Positions 5,958 to 13,623 of a stretch of 14,716 nt of DNA are shown one piece after another. A program made the position numbers and the translations under genes. The notes below the pieces were generated by a model. That model did no database searches. It was not told the DNA's origin and saw nothing but the letters and a program-made list of their open reading frames with translations. Within the stretch, counting starts at the first letter, position 1. Each line of letters begins with the position of its first letter. The DNA comes from Pseudomonadota bacterium (GTDB taxonomy: Bacteria > Pseudomonadota > Alphaproteobacteria > Acetobacterales > Acetobacteraceae), in assembly GCA_021780935.1 (NCBI GenBank), contig JAJXXT010000067.1:1-14716 (forward strand), written 5' to 3'.

Positions 5958-7922
5958 ATGCCCGGAGACAATGCCGCAAGAAGCCCACGCACGGTCGCCC
6001 TGGTGGGGCCGTCGGGGAGCGGGAAGTCCACGCTTTTCGAGGCCCTGCTGGAGGCGGCCGGATCCCCCGCCCGCCGGCTGGCCGATCCGCGCAACCGCCC
6101 GCCGACCACCGAGACGCGGCTCGGCCATGCGAGCTATCTCGGTGACGAATGGGCCATCCTCGACTGCCCCGGCTCGGTCGAGTTCGCCTACGAAGCGGCG
6201 GCGGCGCTCAGCGTGGCGGACATCGCCGTCGTTGTCTGCGACCCCGCCGCTTCGCGCGCCCTCACCGTGGCCCCGATCCTGCACCTGCTCGCCGAGCGGC
6301 ACATCCCGCACCTGGTGCTGATCAACAAGATCGACACCCTGGAAGGCGGGCTGGCGGAGACGCTCACGGCGCTGCAGGCCCAGGCACGCATGCCGCTCGC
6401 GCTCTGCCAGGTGCCGATGACCGATGCCGGCCACGTCACTGGCTATGTCGATCTGGTGAGCGACCGCGCCTACCGCTACCGCAACGGCCAGGCCTCGGAA
6501 ATGATGGCCGTGCCCTCGGAGATGCAGGCGGTCGAGCAGGAGGCGCTCGACAAGCTGGTCGAGGTGCTGGCCGATCACGACGACGCGCTGCTCGAAAAGG
6601 TGCTGGAGGACGTCAAGCCGACGCCGGCCGAGCTCTATGCCGACCTGCGCAAGGACCTCGCCGCCGGCGAGGTCGTGGAGGTGCTGCTCGGCGCCGGGCA
6701 GGAGATGCACGGTGTGCGCCGGCTGTGGAAGAAGCTGCGCCACGACACGCCTTTCGTGCAGGAAACCGCGGCCCGGCTTGGCGTTGCCCCGTCAGGGCCG
6801 GTGCTCGGCCAGGTCTTCCGCACCCAGCATGCGGGGCATGCCGGCAAGCTTTCCTTCGCGCGGATCTGGCGCGGCTCGTTGCCCGACGGCGTGACGCTCG
6901 CGGGCAGCCGGCTCGGTGGTATCCAGCGGTTTCCCGCAGGCGAGCCGACGAAGATCGCACAGGCGCAGGCCGGTGAGCTGGTCGCTCTCGGCCGGCTCGA
7001 CACCGTCGCCACCGGCGCGACGGTGAGCACGAACGGCGCCGAGGCACTGCGCTTCCCGCCGCCACCCTCGCCGGTTTTTTCGCTGGCCATCACCACCACC
7101 GACCGCAAGGACGACGTCAAGCTCTCCGGCTCGCTGCAGAAATTGCTCGAGGAGGACCCCTCGCTCACGCTCACCCACACCGAAGCGGGCGAGACCGTGC
7201 TGCACGGCCAGGGCGAGATCCATCTCAACGCCGCGATCGACCGGCTGGGCCGGATCGGCGGGCTCAAGGTCACGAGCCATACGCCCCAGGTCGCGTACCG
7301 CGAAACGATCCGGCACGGCGTGCATGAACACGGGCGGCTGAAGCGCCAGACCGGCGGGCACGGACAGTTCGCCGACGTGAAGATCGAGATCGCGCCGCGC
7401 CCGCGCGGCGCCGGCTTCGAGTTCATCGACCGCATCGTCGGCGGCGCCGTGCCTCGCAACTTCATTCCGGCCGTCGGCGAGGCGGCCGAGGAGGCAGCCG
7501 GCAAGGGGCCGTTCGGCTATCCGGTCGTCGACATCGCGGTGACGCTGCATGACGGGCAGTTCCACAGCGTCGACAGCTCCGACATGGCGTTCCGTACCGC
7601 GACGCGCACCGCCATGCAGGAGGGCCTGGCGAAGGCGGACCCGGTGCTGCTCGAGCCGATCGAGCGCGTCACGATCAGCGTGCCCAACGAGTTCACCGCC
7701 CGCGCGCAGCGTCTGCTCACCGGGCGGCGCGGGCAGATTCTCGGCTACGCGGAGCGCGCCGGCTGGCCTGGCTGGGACGACGTCGAGGCGCTGGTGCCGG
7801 CGGCGGAACTGCACGACATGATTATCGAGCTGCGGTCGCAGACGATGGGGCTCGGCACCTTCAGCCACCGCTTCGACCACCTCGCGGAGTCGCGTGCGGA
7901 AGCGCGACGCGGCGCTGCCTAG
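5958..7922 (+). CDS. Elongation factor G-like translational GTPase (EF-G paralogue)
   Basis: A 654-residue protein with the full EF-G domain order: G domain (about 1-265), beta-barrel domain II, domain III, domain IV carrying GGHGQFADV (near 465), and the domain V block ending MGLGTFSHRFDHLAE. It is about 40-50 residues shorter than housekeeping EF-G. The P-loop GPSGSGKS (17-24) and NKID (123-126) are present. The DTPGH motif reads D69-C-P-G-S73, so the catalytic histidine is missing. The usual RGITI switch I segment reads NRPPTTETR (46-54). Such EF-G-like paralogues are widespread in Alphaproteobacteria and their role is poorly known; ribosome binding is likely from the fold, but normal translocation is doubtful. 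A strong RBS precedes it. It appears to be a single-gene unit. Confidence 0.88.
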   Translation: MPGDNAARSPRTVALVGPSGSGKSTLFEALLEAAGSPARRLADPRNRPPTTETRLGHASYLGDEWAILDCPGSVEFAYEAAAALSVADIAVVVCDPAASRALTVAPILHLLAERHIPHLVLINKIDTLEGGLAETLTALQAQARMPLALCQVPMTDAGHVTGYVDLVSDRAYRYRNGQASEMMAVPSEMQAVEQEALDKLVEVLADHDDALLEKVLEDVKPTPAELYADLRKDLAAGEVVEVLLGAGQEMHGVRRLWKKLRHDTPFVQETAARLGVAPSGPVLGQVFRTQHAGHAGKLSFARIWRGSLPDGVTLAGSRLGGIQRFPAGEPTKIAQAQAGELVALGRLDTVATGATVSTNGAEALRFPPPPSPVFSLAITTTDRKDDVKLSGSLQKLLEEDPSLTLTHTEAGETVLHGQGEIHLNAAIDRLGRIGGLKVTSHTPQVAYRETIRHGVHEHGRLKRQTGGHGQFADVKIEIAPRPRGAGFEFIDRIVGGAVPRNFIPAVGEAAEEAAGKGPFGYPVVDIAVTLHDGQFHSVDSSDMAFRTATRTAMQEGLAKADPVLLEPIERVTISVPNEFTARAQRLLTGRRGQILGYAERAGWPGWDDVEALVPAAELHDMIIELRSQTMGLGTFSHRFDHLAESRAEARRGAA

Positions 7923-7948
7923 AGCAAGATCCAACCAGCTTGCTCTAG
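7919..7948. repeat. 10-bp inverted repeat at the end of the EF-G-like gene
   Basis: CTAGAGCAAG (7919-7928) and CTTGCTCTAG (7939-7948) are perfect complements around a 10-base loop. The left arm includes the TAG stop codon. There is no T-run on either side, so it is a poor intrinsic terminator on both strands. It could be a REP-like element or the end of an old mobile repeat, or simply an mRNA 3' hairpin. Confidence 0.7.
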
Positions 7949-7967
7949 AAAGCATCGGATCGAGTCA

Positions 7968-7997
7968 CATCCGGCCGGATGGAACCGTCCATCCGGC
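7968..7997. repeat. Overlapping palindromes built on CATCCGG
   Basis: CATCCGGCCGGATG (7968-7981) is a perfect 14-bp palindrome. Overlapping it, GCCGGATGGA (7974-7983) pairs with TCCATCCGGC (7988-7997) around a four-base ACCG loop. The two foldings compete. No T-run follows. Confidence 0.75.
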
Positions 7998-8015
7998 TGG
8001 TGGCCCTGCCAGGCA

Positions 8016-8030
8016 CCGTCGTTACGACGG
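8016..8030. repeat. 15-bp near-perfect palindrome
   Basis: CCGTCGT (8016-8022) and ACGACGG (8024-8030) are inverted copies with one base between them. It lies 3' of both flanking genes, so an operator role is not obvious. Confidence 0.5.
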
Positions 8031-8178
8031 GCAATCTCGGCAACGTTGTTGATGCCCGCCGCCTTCAGGACGACCGCACGGCACGAACGTTTCGCTGCTG
8101 CACGGGTCACGGCGGCATCCGTCCGCGCGGCGCGGCGCACAACGTTTGACGATGTCGACGGCGCGATCATCCCGCCCG

Positions 8179-8211
8179 GCGCCCGCGCAACCGGGGGAGC
8201 CCGCGAGGCGC
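8179..8211 (-). terminator. Possible 3' hairpin after emrB
   Basis: Just downstream of emrB (leftward), GCGCC-CGCG (8179-8187) can pair with CGCG-A-GGCGC (8202-8211), with one bulged base and a loop of about 14 bases. There is no U-tract on the emrB strand, so an intrinsic terminator is only weakly supported. It may instead protect the mRNA 3' end. Confidence 0.25.
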
Positions 8212-8225
8212 TGCGGACAGCGAGC

Positions 8226-9839
8226 CTACTCCATGACGTCGTGCGCCGTGGGTTTCGCGACGGTAAAGCCGGGACGGCGCATCAGGAACATCAGCAGCAC
8301 CGCTGGCAACGAGGTCCAGACCATCAGCTTGTAATCGTCGATGTAGCCGATGACGCTGGCCTGAAAGTTGATCATCTGATCGAGCACCGCGGCGCCGAGC
8401 GGGTTGTTGGGCGAGACGGCGGCACCGTAGGGGATCGTGGTCGTCGCCGGAATCCCGAGTGGCGGCAACGCCAGGGGCAGGCCCAGCGGCTTGATCGGCG
8501 CCATTGCCGCGCCCGGCCCGGCGCTGAGGATGCGGTTGAACGGCGTGATCAGTGCCGCGAGCGAGGAATGGATGATCTGCTGATGTCGCGCCAGCATCAG
8601 CTCCGTAACGGAAACGCCGATCGCTGAGCCGATGTTACGGAACAGGCTGAGCAGCGCCGTGCCGTCACCGCGCAGCGCCGGATCGACGGTCGCAAAGGCC
8701 ACCACCTGCAGCGGCACGAACACGAAACCCATCGCGAAACCCTGGATCACGATGGTGAAGATGATCTCCTGCTCTCCGACATCGGGCGTCCAGCTCGACA
8801 TGCGCCAGAACGACCAGCTCATCACCAGGACGCCGAAGCCCATCAGCTTGCGTGGGTCCACCCGCACCGTGAGCCGGCCGACCAGCATCATCGCGATCAT
8901 GGTGCCGATGCCGCGCGGCGCCATGATGAGGCCGGCGCTCAGCACCGGATAGCCGCCGAGCGTCTGCAGATAGGGTGCCAGCAGCGCCGAGGAGGCGAGC
9001 AGCACCACCCCGATCGAGAACATCAGGCCCGCCGCGGCCGAGAAATTGCCGTTGCGGAAGATGCGCGGCGGGATGAAGGGTTTTTCGGCGGTGAAGATGT
9101 GCACCAGAAAGAGATACAGGCCCAGACCGGCGAGGACCGCCTCGACGACGATTTCACGCGAGCCGAACCAGTCCTTGGTCTCGCCGCGATCGAGCATCAT
9201 CTGCAGCGCCCCGACCCCCAGTGCCAGCACCAGGAAGCCGATCCAGTCGAAGCGCATGCCCTTGTTCGGCTCGGGGCGCGGCATGAAGACGATCAGGCCC
9301 GCGACCGCCAGAATGCCGAACGGCAGGTTGACATAGAAGACCCAGCGCCAGTTGTAGAATTCGGTGAGGTAGCCGCCGAGCGTGGGGCCGAGGATCGGGC
9401 CGACCATCACGCCCATGCCCCAGATCGCCATCGCCTGGCCGCGCTGCTCGACCGGGTAAATGTCGAGCAGGGTCGCCTGCGACAGCGGCACCAGCGCCGC
9501 GCCGAACATGCCCTGGATCAGGCGGAACGCCACCATCTGCGCCAGCGACTGCGCGGCCCCGCAAGCCATCGAGGCCATCGTGAACCCAATAAGGGAGGCA
9601 ACGAAGAGCTGCTTGCGGCCGAAGCGCATCGCCAGCCAGCCGACCGGCGCCGTCATGATCGCCGCGGCGATGACGTAGGAGGTCAGCACCCAGGTGATCT
9701 GGTCCGTGGTCGCGGCGAGCGAACCCTGCATGTAGGGCAGCGCCACATTCGCGATCGTGGAGTCCAGCGCCTGCATCAGCGTCGCCGCCATCAGGCAGAC
9801 GGTGATGAGCCCGCGATGCGGTGTCGCGTGCGGATTCAT
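8226..9839 (-). CDS. emrB: DHA2-family multidrug efflux permease (EmrB-like)
   Basis: A 537-residue major facilitator of the 14-helix DHA2 family, an inner-membrane proton antiporter that exports hydrophobic drugs. The family motif LDSTIANVALP is at 25-35, and motif A, GWLAMRFGRKQLF, at 67-79. The motif C-like GPILGPTLGG and the LTEFYNWRWVFYVNLP block follow in the first half. Many hydrophobic segments run to the C-terminus, which ends in a short polar tail. The ATG at 9839 has GGAAG just upstream and lies 15 bases after emrA. With EmrA and an outer-membrane channel (not in this window) it would form a tripartite pump. The substrates cannot be told from sequence. Confidence 0.95.
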   Translation of the reverse strand: MNPHATPHRGLITVCLMAATLMQALDSTIANVALPYMQGSLAATTDQITWVLTSYVIAAAIMTAPVGWLAMRFGRKQLFVASLIGFTMASMACGAAQSLAQMVAFRLIQGMFGAALVPLSQATLLDIYPVEQRGQAMAIWGMGVMVGPILGPTLGGYLTEFYNWRWVFYVNLPFGILAVAGLIVFMPRPEPNKGMRFDWIGFLVLALGVGALQMMLDRGETKDWFGSREIVVEAVLAGLGLYLFLVHIFTAEKPFIPPRIFRNGNFSAAAGLMFSIGVVLLASSALLAPYLQTLGGYPVLSAGLIMAPRGIGTMIAMMLVGRLTVRVDPRKLMGFGVLVMSWSFWRMSSWTPDVGEQEIIFTIVIQGFAMGFVFVPLQVVAFATVDPALRGDGTALLSLFRNIGSAIGVSVTELMLARHQQIIHSSLAALITPFNRILSAGPGAAMAPIKPLGLPLALPPLGIPATTTIPYGAAVSPNNPLGAAVLDQMINFQASVIGYIDDYKLMVWTSLPAVLLMFLMRRPGFTVAKPTAHDVME

Positions 9840-9854
9840 GACGCTTCCGTGCCG

Positions 9855-10949
9855 CTACCAGGGCCAGAGATCGGACAGCGTGCGCACATGGCGGGTGTCG
9901 ACGGCGGCGGTGACGCTCATGCCAGCGCGTAGCGGCGGCGCGCCCTGCGCCGGATCGAGCACGATCCGCAGCGGAATGCGCTGCACCACCTTCACCCAGT
10001 TGCCCGACGCGTTCTGCGCCGGCAGCACGGAGAACTCCGCACCCGACGCGGGCGCGACGCTCTGCACGACACCCGTCCAGACGCGACCCGGATATGTATC
10101 GACCGACACATCCACCTTGTCACCCGCCTTCACCCAGGTGAGTTCGGTCTCCTTCGGGTTCGCCTCGACCCAGATATTCGTATCGGAAACAAGACCGAAC
10201 GCAGCCGTCGCGGCCGGCAGGTAGGTGCCGGGTTGCAGGTTGGCGACCTGGGTCACGATGCCCGCGAACGGTGCGCGCACGATGCTGCGGTCATACTGAC
10301 GCTGAGCCTCGGCCACATTCGCCTGCGCGGCCTGGACGGCCGGCAACGCGTCGAGCGGCAGATCCGGCTTACCGGCGATCTGCATCAACTGCACCTGCGC
10401 CTGCTCCCTGAGGGCGCCGAGCGTCGCGCTGTCCGCCGCGAGCTTGTAGCGCGCGGTATCGTAGTCGGCGCGGGAAACGACACTGCTGCCGACCAGTCTG
10501 GCGGCACGCTGGTAAACGATGCGGTCGGAAGCGACATTGGCCGCCATCGCCGCCGCCTCCTGCAGCATCCGCTGGTAGTCGCCCTGCTGCGCCGCCGCAT
10601 TCGCCCGGGCGCTGGCCAGCTCGGCATTGGCACGGTCGAGCGCGATCCTGAAGGCACGCGCGTCGAGCCGGAACAGGACCTGACCCTTGGTCACGTGCTC
10701 GCCTTCGCGGACATCCACAGTCGCAACGATGCCGGAAACATCGGTCGCAACCAGCAGCTTGCCAGCGCGCACATAAGAATCGTCGATCGCCACCCAGCGT
10801 CCGCTGCGCAGCCAGAAGACGGTCGAGGCAACCACCACGATGGCGATCCCGCCAAGCATCAACAGCGGTCGCAGCAGGCGCCGCCGGCTACGCTGCCTCG
10901 TGGCCGGCTCCGCGTTACCGACGCGCGCGCTCACGGTTGCCTGCGACAT
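9855..10949 (-). CDS. emrA: HlyD/EmrA-family membrane fusion protein of the efflux pump
   Basis: A 364-residue periplasmic adaptor. A basic N-terminal stretch (R19-R27) is followed by one membrane anchor (about 27-47). Then come a split lipoyl/barrel-sandwich domain (VSGIVATVDVREGEHVTKGQ, 71-90, and the second half at PFAGIVTQVANLQPGTYLP), a helical hairpin between the halves, and a beta-barrel (VWTGVVQSV). It links EmrB to an outer-membrane channel. Its ATG shares one base with the stop of the upstream marR-type gene (TGATG), and emrB starts 15 bases after its end, so all three are one operon. Confidence 0.95.
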   Translation of the reverse strand: MSQATVSARVGNAEPATRQRSRRRLLRPLLMLGGIAIVVVASTVFWLRSGRWVAIDDSYVRAGKLLVATDVSGIVATVDVREGEHVTKGQVLFRLDARAFRIALDRANAELASARANAAAQQGDYQRMLQEAAAMAANVASDRIVYQRAARLVGSSVVSRADYDTARYKLAADSATLGALREQAQVQLMQIAGKPDLPLDALPAVQAAQANVAEAQRQYDRSIVRAPFAGIVTQVANLQPGTYLPAATAAFGLVSDTNIWVEANPKETELTWVKAGDKVDVSVDTYPGRVWTGVVQSVAPASGAEFSVLPAQNASGNWVKVVQRIPLRIVLDPAQGAPPLRAGMSVTAAVDTRHVRTLSDLWPW

Positions 10950-11395
10950 CAGGCGGCCTCCGCACCGCGGGCGCGCAGACCGGCGACGACGTTCGCCTTC
11001 ATCCGCTCCATGGCCGCTTCGACCGTCGCAATCTCGGCGCGCGCGAGCCCCTCGGTGATCGCCTCCAGCATCGCCACGCGCTCCTGCGCGAGCGCCTTCA
11101 GCACGGGCTCAGCCCCAGGGGTCAGGTGCAGGCGCCAGATGCGCCGGTCGGCGGGATCGTCGCGGCGCTGCACCAGGCCATGCGCCTCGAGCCGGTCGAT
11201 CAGCCGAGCGATGGTGATCGGTTCCACCTCGAGAATCTCGGCCAGTTCCTTCTGCGACAGCCCGGCCTGCCGCTCGAGGTGAATGAGAATCTTCCACTGC
11301 GCGAGCGTCAGGCCCTGGGCGGAGGCGCGACGGTCCGCCTCCATACGGGAATGTCGGGCGAGATCGTGCAGCAGGGACAGCAGGTCATTGGACAT
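10949..11395 (-). CDS. MarR-family transcriptional regulator of the emrAB operon
   Basis: A 148-residue winged-helix regulator of the MarR/EmrR type, the normal length for the family. The DNA-binding core is LSQKELAEILEVEPITIARLIDRLEAHGLVQR (46-78), followed by the wing DPADRRIWRLHLT (80-92). Flanking helices would form the dimer. It probably represses its own operon and is released by small aromatic or drug-like ligands, as in EmrR and MarR. A 24-bp palindrome covers the promoter directly upstream of its ATG at 11395. No Shine-Dalgarno precedes the start, and the predicted transcription start falls within a few bases of it. The longer open frame to 12253 runs into ackA in another frame and is not coding. 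Confidence 0.93.
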   Translation of the reverse strand: MSNDLLSLLHDLARHSRMEADRRASAQGLTLAQWKILIHLERQAGLSQKELAEILEVEPITIARLIDRLEAHGLVQRRDDPADRRIWRLHLTPGAEPVLKALAQERVAMLEAITEGLARAEIATVEAAMERMKANVVAGLRARGAEAA

Positions 11396-11430
11396 AGCCC
11401 ATATAATAAGCAGCGTTATGATATTGTCAG
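11396..11430 (-). promoter_or_regulatory. Predicted promoter of marR-emrA-emrB
   Basis: On the minus strand, CTGACA (11430-11425) and TATTAT (11408-11403) each match the -35 and -10 consensus at five of six positions and are 16 bases apart. Transcription should start about 11394-11398, at or just before the marR ATG. This is an AT-rich island in GC-rich DNA. Confidence 0.55.
11401..11424. promoter_or_regulatory. Candidate MarR operator, 24-bp palindrome
   Basis: ATATAATAA (11401-11409) and TTATGATAT (11416-11424) form nine-base inverted arms with one mismatch around GCAGCG. The palindrome covers the spacer and -10 of the predicted marR promoter. Size and symmetry suit a MarR dimer, and binding would block RNA polymerase, which fits autorepression. 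Confidence 0.6.
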
Positions 11431-11511
11431 CTGCATGACCCATGCGGCCCGAGCAGGCCTGCCCTTCTGCGGCCTCGCCGCTCGACGCCCTGGACGCCGG
11501 CCGGTCCTGGC

Positions 11512-12675
11512 TCAGCGCGCGGCAAGCACCGCCAGTGTTTCGCGCGCGATCGTCGCCTCCTCGTCGGTCGGGATGACATAGGCGGCCACCTTGCTGTCGG
11601 CGGCGGAAATCTGCGTACTGTTCGTGGCGTTGCGCGCGGGATCGAGCGCCACGCCGAGCCAGGCGCAGCGTTGCACGATCGCAGCGCGGATCGTCGCCGC
11701 GTTCTCGCCGATCCCGGCGGTGAAGATCACGGCGTCGAGGCCGCCCATCGACGCGGCCAGCGATGCGAAGGCAGCGGCAGCCCGATAGGCGAAGACATCG
11801 AGCGCCAGCCGCGCCCGCGCGCCGCCATCGGCCAGCAGGTCGCGCACATCGCCCGAGATGCCCGACAGGCCTTTCAGGCCGCTCTCGTAATAGAGCAGGT
11901 GCTCGATGGCCTTCGCCTCCATCCCTTGCTCGACCAGATAGAGCACGACACCGGCATCGAGCTGACCGGGGCGCGTGCCCATGACCAGCCCTTCGAGCGC
12001 GGTGAAGCCCATGGTGCTGTCCACGCTGCGCCCGCCGACCATCGCGCAGGCGGAACAGCCCGAGCCGAGATGCGCCGCGATCACCCGCCCGGCGGCGAGC
12101 GTCGGCGCAACCTCGGCGAAGCGCCGCGCGATCCACGCATAGGACAGGCCGTGGAACCCGTATCGCCGCACCCCCTGCGCGTAGAGCGCCTCGGGCAGCG
12201 CAAACCGGTCCACGACCTCGGAATGGCCGCGATGAAAGGCGGTATCGAAGCACGCCACCTGTGGCAGCGATGGCGCGTGCGTGCGCAGGCGCCGGATGGG
12301 ATCGAGGTTGTGCGGCTGGTGCAGCGGCGCCAGCGGCACCAGGGTCGCGAGTTCCGCCAGCAGCGCATCGTCGATCAGTGCCGGACCGATATGCCTCGCC
12401 CCGCCATGCACCACGCGGTGCCCGACGGCGCAGGGCGCGCCGCCGCCATGCTCGCCGAGCCAGGCGAGCAGCACGGCGAGCGGATCCTCGTCAGCGCCCA
12501 GCAGGCGTTCCACCGGCCGCCCCTCGCCATCGCGCGCCACGAAATGCGGCGCGTCGCTCGCCAGCCGCTCGATCTCCCCGCGCAGATTCCGCCGCGGCGT
12601 GCCGTCGGACACGTCGAAGGTCTCGAACTTGAGGCTGGAACTGCCGGCGTTGATGACCAGCAGCGGTCCCGTCAC
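11512..12675 (-). CDS. ackA: Acetate kinase
   Basis: A 387-residue acetate/propionate kinase of the ASKHA fold: acyl phosphate plus ADP gives the acid plus ATP, reversibly, in the cytoplasm. Conserved sites are VINAGSSSLKF (N9), GHRVVHGG (R87), FDTAFH (D144), YGFHGLSY (H176), AHLGSG, the family signature TMGFTALEGLVMGTRPGQLD (R235), GIGEN (E324) and PTDEE (E372/E373). The start is GTG at 12675, which overlaps the pta stop as GTGA, with GGAGG (12687-12683) seven bases upstream. The open frame continues to 13017 but that part is antisense-like noise across pta. It closes the adh-pta-ackA operon. Confidence 0.95.
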   Translation of the reverse strand: MTGPLLVINAGSSSLKFETFDVSDGTPRRNLRGEIERLASDAPHFVARDGEGRPVERLLGADEDPLAVLLAWLGEHGGGAPCAVGHRVVHGGARHIGPALIDDALLAELATLVPLAPLHQPHNLDPIRRLRTHAPSLPQVACFDTAFHRGHSEVVDRFALPEALYAQGVRRYGFHGLSYAWIARRFAEVAPTLAAGRVIAAHLGSGCSACAMVGGRSVDSTMGFTALEGLVMGTRPGQLDAGVVLYLVEQGMEAKAIEHLLYYESGLKGLSGISGDVRDLLADGGARARLALDVFAYRAAAAFASLAASMGGLDAVIFTAGIGENAATIRAAIVQRCAWLGVALDPARNATNSTQISAADSKVAAYVIPTDEEATIARETLAVLAAR

Positions 12676-13622
12676 GCCACCGCCTCCGCGGCTGCCTGCG
12701 CCAGATGTTGCGTATAGAGAACGGCAACCGCGCAGGAGGCAAGCCGCGTCCGCCGGCTGTCCGCGCGGCTGGTCAGGATGATCGGCACGCGTGCGCCCAT
12801 CACGATCCCCGCCGCATCGGCGCCGCCAAGGAAGGTCAGGTTCTTGGCCAGCATGTTGCCGGCCTCGAGATCCGGCACCAGCAGCACCTGCGCCCGCCCG
12901 GCAACCTCGGAGTCGATGCCCTTGATACGCGCGGCCTCGGGGTCGATGGCGTTGTCGAGCGCCAGCGGACCGTCGAGCAGCCCGCCCACGATCTGGTGGC
13001 GCTCGGCCATCTTGCACAGCGCCGCAGCATCGATCGTGCTCGGGATCTTCTGCGTCACCGTTTCCACCGCCGAGAGGATGGCAACCCGCGGCGGGCCAAG
13101 GCCGAGGCCGCGATGCAGGTCGATGACGTTGCGAACGATATCGGCTTTCATTTCGAGATCGGGCGCAATGTTGATGGCCGCGTCGGTGATGAACAGCGGC
13201 TCACGGTAGCGCGGCACGTCCATGATGAAGACATGGCTGATGCGCCGGGCGGTCCGCAGCCCGGTATCGCGCGCGACCACGGCCGCCATCAGCTCGTCGG
13301 TGTGCAGCGAGCCTTTCATCAACATCTGGGCCCGCCCCTCGCGCACCAGGCCAACGGCACGCTCGGCACTGGCGTGACTGTGCGGCGTGTTCTCGATCGG
13401 CAGCCCGGCAAGATCGAGCCCGGCATCCGCCGCGACGCGCAGGATGCGCGCCCGCGGCCCGACCAGGATCGGCGTGATCAGTTGCTCGCGCGCCGCCTCG
13501 AGCGCCGCACCCAGCGAGGGAAGGTCGCAGGGATGGACCACGGCGCAGGCAACCGCCGAAACCGCCGCAGCCCGGGCGATCAGCGCCTCGTAGTGCCGAT
13601 GCCCTTCCGCCGAGCCGCCCAT
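12672..13622 (-). CDS. pta: Phosphate acetyl/butyryltransferase
   Basis: A 316-residue phosphotransacylase of the PTA/PTB family, which converts acyl-CoA plus phosphate to acyl phosphate plus CoA. Family blocks seen include KGSLHTDELM (103-112), HVFIMDVPRYREPLFITDAAINI (from about 129), SAVETVTQKIPST and VPDLEAGNMLAKNLTFLGGADAAGIVMGA near the C-terminus. It is the short, single-domain form, without the regulatory N-terminal domain of E. coli Pta and without a fused MaoC domain. The ATG at 13622 lies one base after the dehydrogenase stop, and its own stop overlaps ackA by four bases, so translation is probably coupled. Whether acetyl-, propionyl- or butyryl-CoA is preferred cannot be decided from sequence. 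Confidence 0.92.
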   Translation of the reverse strand: MGGSAEGHRHYEALIARAAAVSAVACAVVHPCDLPSLGAALEAAREQLITPILVGPRARILRVAADAGLDLAGLPIENTPHSHASAERAVGLVREGRAQMLMKGSLHTDELMAAVVARDTGLRTARRISHVFIMDVPRYREPLFITDAAINIAPDLEMKADIVRNVIDLHRGLGLGPPRVAILSAVETVTQKIPSTIDAAALCKMAERHQIVGGLLDGPLALDNAIDPEAARIKGIDSEVAGRAQVLLVPDLEAGNMLAKNLTFLGGADAAGIVMGARVPIILTSRADSRRTRLASCAVAVLYTQHLAQAAAEAVA

Positions 13623-13623
13623 C

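Larger units (their letters stand above)
7923..8225. other. Gene-free interval with several inverted repeats
   Basis: About 300 bases separate the convergent EF-G-like and emrB genes. No open frame here looks like a known protein; an 83-codon leftward frame (7919-8170) has no recognisable domain. The left third carries palindromes (7919-7948, 7968-7981, 7974-7997, 8016-8030), and the right end has a GC-rich stem before emrB's stop. No tRNA or sRNA signature was recognised. Confidence 0.5.

Noticed and set aside
6792..7955. Leftward frame of 387 codons opposite the EF-G-like gene
   Set aside because: Low-complexity Arg/Ala/Asp-rich translation; the other strand carries an uninterrupted GTPase.
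7919..8170. Leftward 83-codon frame in the gene-free interval
   Set aside because: It has an ATG, but no recognisable domain or good RBS, and its C-terminal third is built from the palindromic repeats. It could be a remnant; not enough to call a gene.
11402..11407. Perfect TATAAT on the plus strand
   Set aside because: No -35-like element at the right distance and no rightward gene downstream; it is better explained as part of the MarR-type palindrome.
11433..11445. GCATG-ACC-CATGC inverted repeat next to the marR -35
   Set aside because: Short arms; it could be a second operator half but is far weaker than the 24-bp palindrome at 11401-11424.
11453..11462. GCAGGCCTGC palindrome between ackA and marR
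   Set aside because: Ten bases, GC-rich, no T-run; expected by chance in this composition and not a convincing ackA terminator.
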